DNA of 11,253 nucleotides from positions 1 to 11,253 of the forward strand of contig JAJYAB010000032.1 of the NCBI GenBank assembly GCA_021779775.1, in the 5' to 3' direction. The position numbers and the translations under genes are program-made. Below, one piece after another: positions 5,871-11,253 of the stretch (positions within the stretch are counted from its first letter, which is position 1; each line of letters begins with the position of its first letter). The notes beneath the pieces were generated by a model. That model did no database searches, had not been told where the DNA came from, and saw only the letters and a program-made list of their open reading frames with translations. This DNA comes from Actinomycetes bacterium (lineage in GTDB: Bacteria > Actinomycetota > Acidimicrobiia > Acidimicrobiales > UBA8190).

Positions 5871-6794
5871 TCAAGGAACGAGGCCCAGCATGCGCTGGCT
5901 CGCCTGTACCGCGTTGGTGCTGCACACGCTGCGGGGACGACCGCCCGTAGCCGAGCAGATGGCGGCAGCGATGTCGTTGGCGGCGCCGTCGACGGCCCGG
6001 GCCACGGTTGAGCCCGGCTGGTGCAGGGCATTGGCGATCTGGCTCATCGAGAGGCCCTGGAGGACCTCGGGCGAGAACCCGATGCCCGACCCGCTGATCA
6101 GCACCCGGTTGGCCACGTCGACGAACGGTAGGGTCGTCGTGCTCGACCCGTGGGCAAAGCGACGGGCCAGCTCCTGTTGGAGCGCCGGGATCCTGTGGAG
6201 CTGTGGGTACCCGGCGGGTGCCGTGACGGACGGGTCCGGGCCGAACGCCTCGACCGCCGAGAGCCCGACGAGGGTGCTGCGGTAGGTCGCGCCGTCGAAG
6301 CTGAACGTCTTCAGCCCGGGGAACACCTGCGCCGTCGAGGAGGACGTTGCCCCCAAGGCGCCGAACGTTCCGAACCGCGACAGCGCGACGACGAGCGCCC
6401 ATCGCTCAGCCGCACAGTAGGGGCAGAATTCTCCTCCCAGATAGACGACCCCAGTCCTGCCGTCTACGGTCAGCGAAGGCTGCCCGGTGAGCACCGCGGG
6501 GGGTGTCAGCAGTGGAGGTTGGGGAGTTCCCACCTTGTCGAACACCGAGGTGGGCACCGTGCTGGCTGCCTGGACGACGGCTGCCGGAGCGGGGACGACC
6601 GGTGGAGTGGCGACCGTCGTCGACCCTCGGGTGAGCTTTACCACGAGCAGCACCACCACGATCAACAGCACGAGCCCGATCAGCACCCAAGTGGCCAGGG
6701 CGAGTGGGATCCGTCGGGTCGTACTGCCTCGTGGCCACTGCTCGCTGGTGCTGGCTCCCTGACCGGTGGCCTCTGCTGCATCCATGCTCGACAT
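5871..6794 (-). CDS. Membrane-anchored DUF929-type protein with CPYC thioredoxin-like motif
   Basis: A 307-residue protein with a polar cytoplasmic N-terminus (1-28) and one transmembrane helix (about 30-54, LALATWVLIGLVLLIVVVLL). A Pro/Ala/Val linker leads to an extracytoplasmic domain beginning VVYLGGEFCPYCAAERWALV. The CPYC motif (Cys124-Cys127) after a hydrophobic strand is a thioredoxin/glutaredoxin-like redox-site arrangement, and the domain matches the DUF929 family of archaea and actinobacteria. Two further cysteines near the C-terminus (about 281 and 293, AAAICSATGG and RSVCST) may pair. A role in disulfide exchange outside the membrane is inference. ATG 6794 follows a GGGGGA-like ribosome binding site; Met4 at 6785 is an alternative. 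It is converged on by whiB and lies 84 bases downstream of mrp on the same strand, so it may share the mrp transcript. Confidence 0.85.
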   Translation of the reverse strand: MSSMDAAEATGQGASTSEQWPRGSTTRRIPLALATWVLIGLVLLIVVVLLVVKLTRGSTTVATPPVVPAPAAVVQAASTVPTSVFDKVGTPQPPLLTPPAVLTGQPSLTVDGRTGVVYLGGEFCPYCAAERWALVVALSRFGTFGALGATSSSTAQVFPGLKTFSFDGATYRSTLVGLSAVEAFGPDPSVTAPAGYPQLHRIPALQQELARRFAHGSSTTTLPFVDVANRVLISGSGIGFSPEVLQGLSMSQIANALHQPGSTVARAVDGAANDIAAAICSATGGRPRSVCSTNAVQASQRMLGLVP

Positions 6795-6878
6795 CCGTCC
6801 CCCGGCTGTTTCGAGCGGTCCGCTCGAGGTCGTCCGCGCCAGGCGCCACGACTGTAGTGGGCAAGCCCGAGTGCGCCG

Positions 6879-8051
6879 TCAGCTGTCAGCTGTGGCGACG
6901 GCTTGCTCCACAGCCTGCAGCAGCCGGGCCGAGCACCCCCCGGCATCGAGCAAGGGCGCGACCTCCTCGGCTACCCGGCGGGCCAGCTCGCAGAACGCGT
7001 CGGCCAGCGGGCCAACCCCTTCGGCGACGGGCCGTCCAACGTCTCCACCGGCGGCCACGTCGACGTGTAGCGGGATGGCGCCGAGCAACGGCACTCCGAC
7101 GTCGTCGGCCAGGCGCTGCCCGCCGCCCTCGCCGAACAGCGGGTAGCTCGTTCCGTGGTCGCAGACGAAGGCCGTCATGTTCTCGACGACGCCGACGACG
7201 CGCAGGTGCCCCTTGCGGGCCATGTCCGCGGCACGCGAGGCGACCTTCTGCGCGGCCAGCGCCGGAGTGGTCACGACGAGCACCTCGGTGCGCGGCAACA
7301 TCCGGGCGAGACCCATCTGGATGTCGCCCGTGCCCGGCGGCATGTCCACCAGCAGGTAGTCGAGCGGCCCCCAACGGACATCCTCGAGGAATTGTTGCAC
7401 GGCACGGTTAAGGATCAGGCCACGCCACATGATGGCGGACTCCTCGCCCGCCAGGAACCCCATGGACACGACCGTGATGCGACCCGCCCCGACGGACCGT
7501 TCGAGCGGGACGATCTTCTTGGACTCGGCCCGGAGCTCTCCGTCCATGCCGAGCAGGCGCGGTACCGAGAATCCCCAGATGTCGGCGTCGAGGACCCCGA
7601 CGCTCAGCCCTCGGCGGGCCAGGGCGACGGCCAAGTTGACCGTGACCGAGGACTTGCCGACCCCGCCCTTTCCCGAGGCGACCGCCAGCACCCGGGTGGT
7701 CGGCGCGAGGTCGGTGGGGACCGCCCGGTGCTGCGCCTTGGACCGAGCCCGGTCCATGACGGCACGCTTGGTGTCGGCATCCATCACCGAGGTGCGCACC
7801 TCGACCGCCGTCACCCCTGGCAGGGAACCGACACGGTCCGCTACGTCCTTGCGGATCTGGCCTCGTAACGGGCAACCGGCGATCGTCAGCGCCACGTCGA
7901 TGGTGACGGCGCCATCAGCGGCCACCTCGACGCTGCTGACCATCCCGAGCTCGACGATGTCGTCTCCGAGCTCAGGATCGACCACCGACCGAAGGGCCGA
8001 GCGTATGGCATCGGTGAGCGGCTGCACAGCGTTCTCGGGGGTCGTACCCAT
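6879..8051 (-). CDS. mrp: Mrp/NBP35-type iron-sulfur carrier ATPase
   Basis: A 390-residue protein with an N-terminal MIP18/DUF59 domain (about 10-90; conserved Cys60 in TIAGCPLRGQI) and a ParA-like Mrp ATPase domain. The deviant Walker A motif SGKGGVGKSS is at 126-135, the switch region DADIWGFSVPRLLG at about 155-168, and VDMPPGTGDIQMGLAR from about 235. Mrp/ApbC proteins bind and transfer Fe-S clusters. The usual bridging CxxC after ENMS is here reduced to one cysteine (ENMTAFVCDHG, Cys297), so cluster binding may differ; actinobacterial Mrp proteins are often variable at this site. ATG 8051 is supported by similarity. AGGAT/TAGGAT just upstream can be a ribosome binding site or a -10 element. 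It is divergent from erpA, an Fe-S insertion gene, which supports a shared role. Confidence 0.95.
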   Translation of the reverse strand: MGTTPENAVQPLTDAIRSALRSVVDPELGDDIVELGMVSSVEVAADGAVTIDVALTIAGCPLRGQIRKDVADRVGSLPGVTAVEVRTSVMDADTKRAVMDRARSKAQHRAVPTDLAPTTRVLAVASGKGGVGKSSVTVNLAVALARRGLSVGVLDADIWGFSVPRLLGMDGELRAESKKIVPLERSVGAGRITVVSMGFLAGEESAIMWRGLILNRAVQQFLEDVRWGPLDYLLVDMPPGTGDIQMGLARMLPRTEVLVVTTPALAAQKVASRAADMARKGHLRVVGVVENMTAFVCDHGTSYPLFGEGGGQRLADDVGVPLLGAIPLHVDVAAGGDVGRPVAEGVGPLADAFCELARRVAEEVAPLLDAGGCSARLLQAVEQAVATADS

Positions 8052-8057
8052 GGTGCG

Positions 8058-8063
8058 ATCCTA
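8058..8063 (-). promoter_or_regulatory. TAGGAT element before mrp: -10 of a leaderless transcript or ribosome binding site
   Basis: TAGGAT on the complement ends 6 bases before ATG 8051. As a -10 (TAnnnT) it would start transcription at the ATG itself. Alternatively the AGGA within it could serve as a ribosome binding site with a 7-base gap. A TTGCAC upstream is only 14 bases away, too close for a standard -35. Confidence 0.35.
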
Positions 8064-8125
8064 CTGGTGGTCGCCGCGTGCAAGGTTGGGACCGGGCAGG
8101 CGCGTCGTCGGCTCGGGCCCTCCGG

Positions 8126-8131
8126 TAAGAT
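8126..8131 (+). promoter_or_regulatory. Possible -10 element of the erpA cluster
   Basis: TAAGAT within CCGGTAAGATGG, in the 157-base divergent gap between mrp and erpA. It fits TAnnnT and would give a leader of about 70 bases. No recognisable -35 lies 17 bases upstream. Confidence 0.3.
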
Positions 8132-8194
8132 GGTCAGCAGCCCGACCGCCCGTTGATCAGGGCAGGTCCCAACGACAAGCTGGTCCGAACGACG

Positions 8195-8200
8195 AGGAGG
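8195..8200 (+). promoter_or_regulatory. Ribosome binding site that sets the erpA start
   Basis: AGGAGG with 8 bases to GTG 8209. The alternative ATG at 8218 would be 17 bases away, so the GTG is chosen. Confidence 0.7.
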
Positions 8201-8208
8201 TTGCCCAG

Positions 8209-8571
8209 GTGACGACGATGACGACAGTCAACATTGGCCGGAAGCCCGATCCCATCACGCTGACGGATGCCGCCACCTCGAAGGTTGCCGATCTGCTCGT
8301 CCAAGAGGAGAGCGACGCTCTGGCGCTGCGGGTCGCCGTGCGGCCCGGGGGGTGCTCGGGGTACAGCTACGAGATGTTCTTCGACTCCGAGGTGGCCGAC
8401 GACGACATCGTCCGCCAGTCTGGTGGGGTGAAGATCGTGGTTGACCGGTCGAGCGCCGAGCTGTTGCAGGGTGCCACGCTCGACTACTCGGACGGCTTGC
8501 AGGGGGCAGGGTTCCACATCTCCAACCCGAACGCCACGCGCACCTGCGGCTGCGGGTCGTCCTTCAGCTGA
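8209..8571 (+). CDS. erpA: ErpA/IscA/SufA-type iron-sulfur cluster insertion protein
   Basis: A 120-residue A-type carrier (HesB/IscA fold). The three ligand cysteines are in canonical places: Cys49 in RPGGCSGYSYEM, and Cys113 and Cys115 in RTCGCGSSF. Other family marks are ITLTDAATSKV and the NPNATRTCGCG end. It receives Fe-S clusters from the scaffold or from Mrp-like carriers and inserts them into apo-enzymes in the cytoplasm. The GTG start is fixed by AGGAGG at 8195-8200. It is the first gene of a plus-strand cluster. Its TGA (8569-8571) lies directly at the beginning of the next protein's conserved N-terminus, so an Fe-S insertion factor is made next to an Fe-S client with two predicted clusters. 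The symbol could equally be iscA-like. Confidence 0.95.
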   Translation: MTTMTTVNIGRKPDPITLTDAATSKVADLLVQEESDALALRVAVRPGGCSGYSYEMFFDSEVADDDIVRQSGGVKIVVDRSSAELLQGATLDYSDGLQGAGFHISNPNATRTCGCGSSFS

Positions 8572-8630
8572 GCGAGCTCGCCGCGCCGGTCCGGCCGGCG
8601 CTCACGTTCGTCGTTGACGGTGAGGCCGTC

Positions 8631-10226
8631 GTGGTGCCCGACGACGGGGCTTCTCTGCTCGACGTCCTTCGTGATGTCTTGGGTGTTCGCGCGCCCAAGG
8701 ATGGCTGCAGCCCACAGGGGCAGTGCGGATGCTGCACTGTCTGGGTGGACGGACATGCCCGTGTGGCCTGCGTGACGCCGGTCCGGCGGGTGTCCGGGCG
8801 GACGGTGACCACCCTCGAGGGTGTGCCCGAAGCCGACCGTCGGCGCTGGGCGGATGCCTTTGTGGCGGCCGGAGCCAGCCAGTGCGGGTTCTGCACGCCG
8901 GGGATCGTCATGCGCCTGGCGGCCCTGTCCGGGCGGCACAGCGCCGTCGACGATACGGCGATCGAGACCGCCCTGCTCGCCCACCTGTGCCGGTGCACCG
9001 GATGGCAGTCGATCATCGATGCCGCCCGGGTAGTGCTCGACGCGGACGGTGCCGCACCGCCCGACCGCGCGACCGCCCGTACCTCGAGCGGTGCTGCACC
9101 GTGGTCGGCGGAGGCGGCGGCCCGCCGCGCGACCATCGAGGGTGGCAGCCGGCAACGGGTCGGACCTGAGGTAGCCCTCGGCCACGGCGGGTTTGCCGAC
9201 GACACGGCACCCGCTGGGTCACTGGTTGCGGTCCCCCGTGCCGATGGCGGCTGGGCCGTCGCCGATTCGCTTGGCGAGGCGCGAGCACTCGCCGGCAAGG
9301 TCCAGGGCCGCAATTCGACGGTGGGGCTGCGGCATCCGCTGGATCCCCCTCCCGGTACCTGGGTCCTGCGCCTGCAGACCACCTTCGTCGAGCCGGCCTA
9401 TCTGGAACCCGACGCATCATGGTGCGCTCCTGGTGGGGAGCCCAGCTCTCCGGTCGCCAACGGCGGAGCGTTCGGCGGGAAGCGGGCGTCGCCGGTCGCC
9501 GAGGTCGCTCGCCGATTGGCTGACGAGCACGGACGGCCGGTGCGTGTCGTCTTCGCCCGTGAGGACGTCGTCCGGCTCGGGCCGAAGCGGCCACCGGTGG
9601 CTGCCGGCCTGCGCCAGGACGGTACCGGAGTGGTCCACGTGGCCCGCACACCCGGTTCGGCGGCGCTCTCGGCCTGGTCGGCTGCCCTGCACCGGACTGC
9701 TCCCGGCCTCGTGGTCCACGAGGTGACGATCCCGGGACCGCCGGTTTCGGCCACGCTGCGCGGCGCAGGTTGGGTGGAGGGCGCGGTGCTTGTTGCAGGA
9801 TTGGCCGTCATGACCGAAGGCACTCTGGGTCCGGGTTGCACGTGCCGCATCGAGTCTCCGCATGGCGGGCGCGCCACCGCCACGATCGGTGGCGATGGCC
9901 GTCTCGCCGTCTGGGTGGATGCCGGGGAGGTCTTGGACGAGGTCGTGCTCCGCTCCTACTGCGTCGGTGCCGCCCACCAAGCGCTCGGTTGGGTGCGCAG
10001 CGAGGGGCTGGCCGTCGGGGAGGATGGTTCCGTGCTCGACCTGACCATCAGATCGTTCGGGGTGTTGGCCGCCCGCGCCATGCCATCGGTGTCTGTCGAG
10101 GTGGAACCCAGCCGCCGGCCTGCCGTCAACGGCAGCGATGCCGTGTTCGCTGCCGTGGCGGCTGCCGCCTGGGTGGCCGCCGGATGCCCCGATCAGTGGC
10201 CGATCGAGCGGGGAGGAACGTCGTGA
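8631..10226 (+). CDS. Fusion of a CoxS/XDH-type double [2Fe-2S] module with a shortened molybdopterin (CoxL/XDH-like) module
   Basis: 531 residues from the first standard start, GTG 8631. Module 1 (1 to about 140) is a full small-subunit fold: Cys26, Cys32, Cys35 and Cys47 (CSPQGQCGCC) for the plant-type cluster; Cys85, Cys88, Cys120 and Cys122 (QCGFCTPG, LCRCTGWQ) for the second. Module 2 (about 240-525) recalls the molybdenum subunit: FVEPAYLEPDA, GGAFGGK (278-284), LADEHGRPVRVVFAREDVV, a KRPP segment, LRGAG and a C-terminal VNGSDAVFAAV region. It is about 290 residues, whereas CoxL/XdhB proteins have about 750-800, and no GxKGxGE catalytic-Glu motif is visible. No FAD subunit is nearby. 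Conserved first-strand text (LTFVVDGEAVVVP) is encoded in frame upstream of 8631, so the true start may be CTG 8568, overlapping the erpA stop. Function unknown; hydroxylase activity is doubtful. Confidence 0.8.
   Translation: MVPDDGASLLDVLRDVLGVRAPKDGCSPQGQCGCCTVWVDGHARVACVTPVRRVSGRTVTTLEGVPEADRRRWADAFVAAGASQCGFCTPGIVMRLAALSGRHSAVDDTAIETALLAHLCRCTGWQSIIDAARVVLDADGAAPPDRATARTSSGAAPWSAEAAARRATIEGGSRQRVGPEVALGHGGFADDTAPAGSLVAVPRADGGWAVADSLGEARALAGKVQGRNSTVGLRHPLDPPPGTWVLRLQTTFVEPAYLEPDASWCAPGGEPSSPVANGGAFGGKRASPVAEVARRLADEHGRPVRVVFAREDVVRLGPKRPPVAAGLRQDGTGVVHVARTPGSAALSAWSAALHRTAPGLVVHEVTIPGPPVSATLRGAGWVEGAVLVAGLAVMTEGTLGPGCTCRIESPHGGRATATIGGDGRLAVWVDAGEVLDEVVLRSYCVGAAHQALGWVRSEGLAVGEDGSVLDLTIRSFGVLAARAMPSVSVEVEPSRRPAVNGSDAVFAAVAAAAWVAAGCPDQWPIERGGTS
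10212..10216 (+). promoter_or_regulatory. Ribosome binding site serving the duplicated GTG starts before ridA
   Basis: GGAGG with 6 bases to GTG 10223, the ideal distance for the first of three GTGAGCATTCC copies but 35 bases from the in-frame ridA GTG at 10252. Confidence 0.55.
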
Positions 10227-10263
10227 GCATTCCGTCGGTGAGCATTCCGTCGTGAGCATTCCG
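10221..10263. repeat. Triplicated ridA start sequence
   Basis: Three near-identical copies: TCGTGAGCATTCCG (10221-10234), TCGGTGAGCATTCCG (10235-10249) and TCGTGAGCATTCCG (10250-10263). The extra 29 bases shift the frame, so only the third GTG reads into RidA. Confidence 0.9.
10223..10255 (+). CDS. Possible ten-codon mini-ORF before ridA
   Basis: From GTG 10223 the frame encodes MSIPSVSIPS and stops at TGA 10253-10255. It has the best-placed ribosome binding site in the area (GGAGG 10212-10216). Its start overlaps the stop of the fusion gene (GTGA 10223-10226) and its stop overlaps the ridA start (GTGA 10252-10255). It probably arose by duplication of the ridA start and may act only as a translational bridge. 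No independent function is claimed. Confidence 0.35.
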   Translation: MSIPSVSIPS

Positions 10264-10617
10264 GTGGGGCCCTATTCGCCCTCCGTTCGCAGTGGGTCCT
10301 GGGTGGTGTGCTCCGGGCAGATCGGGCTGTGCTCGAGTCCCCAGGGTCCGGTGCTGGCCGAAGGGTTCGCCGCGCAGGTCGACCAGGCGTTGGCCAACGT
10401 TGCTGACGTGCTGGCCGGGGAGCGTCTCGGATGGGGTGATGTCGTCAAGGTGACCGCGTTCCTCGCCGACATGGCCGACTACGCGGTGTTCAACGCGCGG
10501 TACGTGGCGGTGCTGGGCGACCATCGGCCAGCCCGCTCGGTGGTGGCCGTTGTTGGCCTACCGCTCGGAGCGCTGGTGGAGGTAGAGGTGTGGGCCCGCA
10601 GCGCTGGTGCCGGCTGA
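10252..10617 (+). CDS. ridA: RidA/YjgF/UK114-family enamine/imine deaminase
   Basis: A 121-residue protein starting MSIPVGPYSPSV, where Rid proteins begin their conserved fold (xxIGPYSxAV). Key positions are Tyr7-Ser8, the strand VVCSGQIGL, DVVKVTAFLADM, Arg95 in HRPARSVV (equivalent to the catalytic Arg105 of E. coli RidA) and the acidic end LVEVEVWA. RidA hydrolyses reactive enamine/imine intermediates such as 2-aminoacrylate from PLP enzymes, protecting the cell. It is a trimeric cytosolic protein. GTG 10252 is the only start in this frame that gives a normal N-terminus. It is the last gene of the erpA-fusion-ridA cluster and ends at a convergent junction. Whether it serves the fusion protein's chemistry is unknown. 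Confidence 0.92.
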   Translation: MSIPVGPYSPSVRSGSWVVCSGQIGLCSSPQGPVLAEGFAAQVDQALANVADVLAGERLGWGDVVKVTAFLADMADYAVFNARYVAVLGDHRPARSVVAVVGLPLGALVEVEVWARSAGAG

Positions 10618-10636
10618 CGATGCCCGCGGCTGGCGG

Positions 10637-10684
10637 TCTGCACAGCGCCTCAGGGCGCTGCCTCTGCACAGCGCCTCAGGGCGC
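10637..10684. terminator. Duplicated GC-rich hairpin at the convergent ridA/GlnR-like junction
   Basis: A 22-bp sequence occurs twice (10637-10658 and 10663-10684, period 26). Each copy contains GCGCC-TCAG-GGCGC. In the first copy the stem extends to 7 bp (CAGCGCC 10643-10649, loop TCAG, GGCGCTG 10654-10660). It lies in the 58-base gap between two converging genes, so a bidirectional terminator without a T-tract is likely. The second copy reaches into the last codons of the minus-strand gene (stop at 10676-10678). Confidence 0.55.
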
Positions 10685-11253
10685 CCAGCTGCCCTGACCG
10701 AAGCGATAGCCGACCGAGCGGACGGTGTCGATGAGATGCGCGTGCTCCTCGCCGAGCTTGGCTCGGAGGCGCCGCACATGGACGTCGACCGTACGCGCTC
10801 CCCCGTAGTACTCGTAGCCCCACACCCGGCTGAGCAGGGTGTCGCGGGTGAAGACCTTGCCCGGTCGGGCTGCCAGGAATCGAAGCAGCTCGTACTCCAT
10901 GTAGGTCAGGTCCAGAACCCGGCCGGCGACCGCCGCCTGGTATGTCTCGAGGTTGAGCACCAGCGGCCCGTGCTCGATCAGCGCGGAGCCCGGGCTGCTG
11001 GTGGCCGCTCTGAGCAGCAGCGCCAGTCGCGATTCGACTTCGCCGGGGTGCAGCGGTGCCATGCAGAAGTCGTCGAACTGCTCGTGCTGTCCCTGCAGGT
11101 CGCCGAGCTGTCCCGTGCCGAGAACCAGCAGCAGCGGCCGCAGCGGCGCTTCGCCGGATCGGACCTCACGGCAGAAGGCGAACGCCGCCCGAGGATCCTG
11201 GCTCGCATCCACCACGGCACCCGACCAGCCGTCTTCTGGCTCCGCTGTCCTTG
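10676..11253 (-). CDS. GlnR-like OmpR-family response regulator (N-terminus beyond window)
   Basis: The frame is open to the right edge; 191 residues are visible. The first part is the second half of a receiver domain: GAVVDASQDPRAAFAFCREVR carries the expected phospho-acceptor Asp, but the conserved Lys after beta 5 is missing (FDDFCMAPLHPGEVESRL). The C-terminal OmpR/PhoB winged helix is complete (LDLTYMEYELLRFLAARPG, VFTRDTLLSRVWGYEYYGG, RTVDVHVRRLRAKLGEEHAH, TVRSVGYRFG). The winged helix and the receiver with VVDA and a non-Lys site strongly resemble actinobacterial GlnR, the nitrogen regulator, whose receiver is also atypical and works without a partner kinase. Orthology is inferred from the pattern only. 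It converges on ridA. GTG 11215 is an internal codon, not the start. Confidence 0.88.
   Translation of the reverse strand, partial: RTAEPEDGWSGAVVDASQDPRAAFAFCREVRSGEAPLRPLLLVLGTGQLGDLQGQHEQFDDFCMAPLHPGEVESRLALLLRAATSSPGSALIEHGPLVLNLETYQAAVAGRVLDLTYMEYELLRFLAARPGKVFTRDTLLSRVWGYEYYGGARTVDVHVRRLRAKLGEEHAHLIDTVRSVGYRFGQGSWAP

Noticed and set aside
7429..8208. Long upstream extension of the ErpA frame
   Set aside because: It is antisense to mrp; the true start GTG 8209 has a strong AGGAGG and family similarity begins there.
10223..10617. RidA starting at the first or second GTGAGCATTCC copy
   Set aside because: Both upstream GTG codons are in a different frame that stops at 10253-10255; only GTG 10252 reads into RidA.

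Overview
The window reads as chromosomal DNA from a high-GC actinobacterium. The evidence is a WhiB-type Fe-S regulator, a divergent pair of ArsA/GET3-like ATPases in the arrangement known from mycobacteria (Rv3679-Rv3680 next to whiB4), a GlnR-like response regulator, GTG starts and TAnnnT-type -10 elements. The overall gene style suggests a deep-branching actinobacterial class such as Acidimicrobiia; that placement is inference. No phage, integrase, insertion sequence or CRISPR array was seen.

Layout. Positions 1-5367 are all on the minus strand. Read in the direction of transcription they hold ArsA-like ATPase 1 (4402-5367), ArsA-like ATPase 2 (3260-4405, GTGA overlap), a single-domain receiver protein (2731-3183), a CBS-pair/CorC-like protein (1817-2719), tRNA-Pro(CGG) (1658-1735), a secreted coiled-coil NlpC/P60 peptidase (301-1401) and the first 46 codons of an aldo/keto reductase (1-140, cut by the window edge). 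A WhiB gene (5527-5790) runs divergently from the ATPase pair. It converges on a membrane-anchored DUF929-type protein with a CPYC motif (5871-6794, minus), with a perfect hairpin between them. An Mrp/NBP35-type Fe-S carrier ATPase (6879-8051, minus) is divergent from a plus-strand cluster: an ErpA/IscA-type Fe-S insertion protein (8209-8571), an unusual fusion protein (8631-10226, probably starting further upstream) and RidA (10252-10617). A GlnR-like response regulator (10676-11253, minus, N-terminus outside the window) converges on RidA across a duplicated hairpin.

Functional themes. The stretch 5527-10617 is dominated by iron-sulfur and thiol biology: WhiB (Fe-S sensor), DUF929 (CxxC), Mrp (Fe-S transfer), ErpA (Fe-S insertion) and a protein with eight cysteines placed to hold two [2Fe-2S] clusters. 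The most unusual gene is the fusion protein. A complete CoxS/XdhC-like two-cluster ferredoxin module is joined in one chain to a strongly shortened molybdopterin (CoxL/XdhB-like) module. That module keeps the GGAFGGK motif but shows no GxxGxGE-type active-site glutamate motif, and no FAD subunit gene lies nearby. It may be a minimised, possibly non-catalytic relative of the xanthine dehydrogenase/CO dehydrogenase family.

Small tandem duplications recur: 17 bp x5 upstream of the NlpC gene, 18 bp x2-3 inside ATPase 2, 14/15 bp x3 at the ridA start, and a 26-bp period x2 at the right-hand convergent junction. The ridA duplication has created a ten-codon mini-ORF whose stop overlaps the ridA start.
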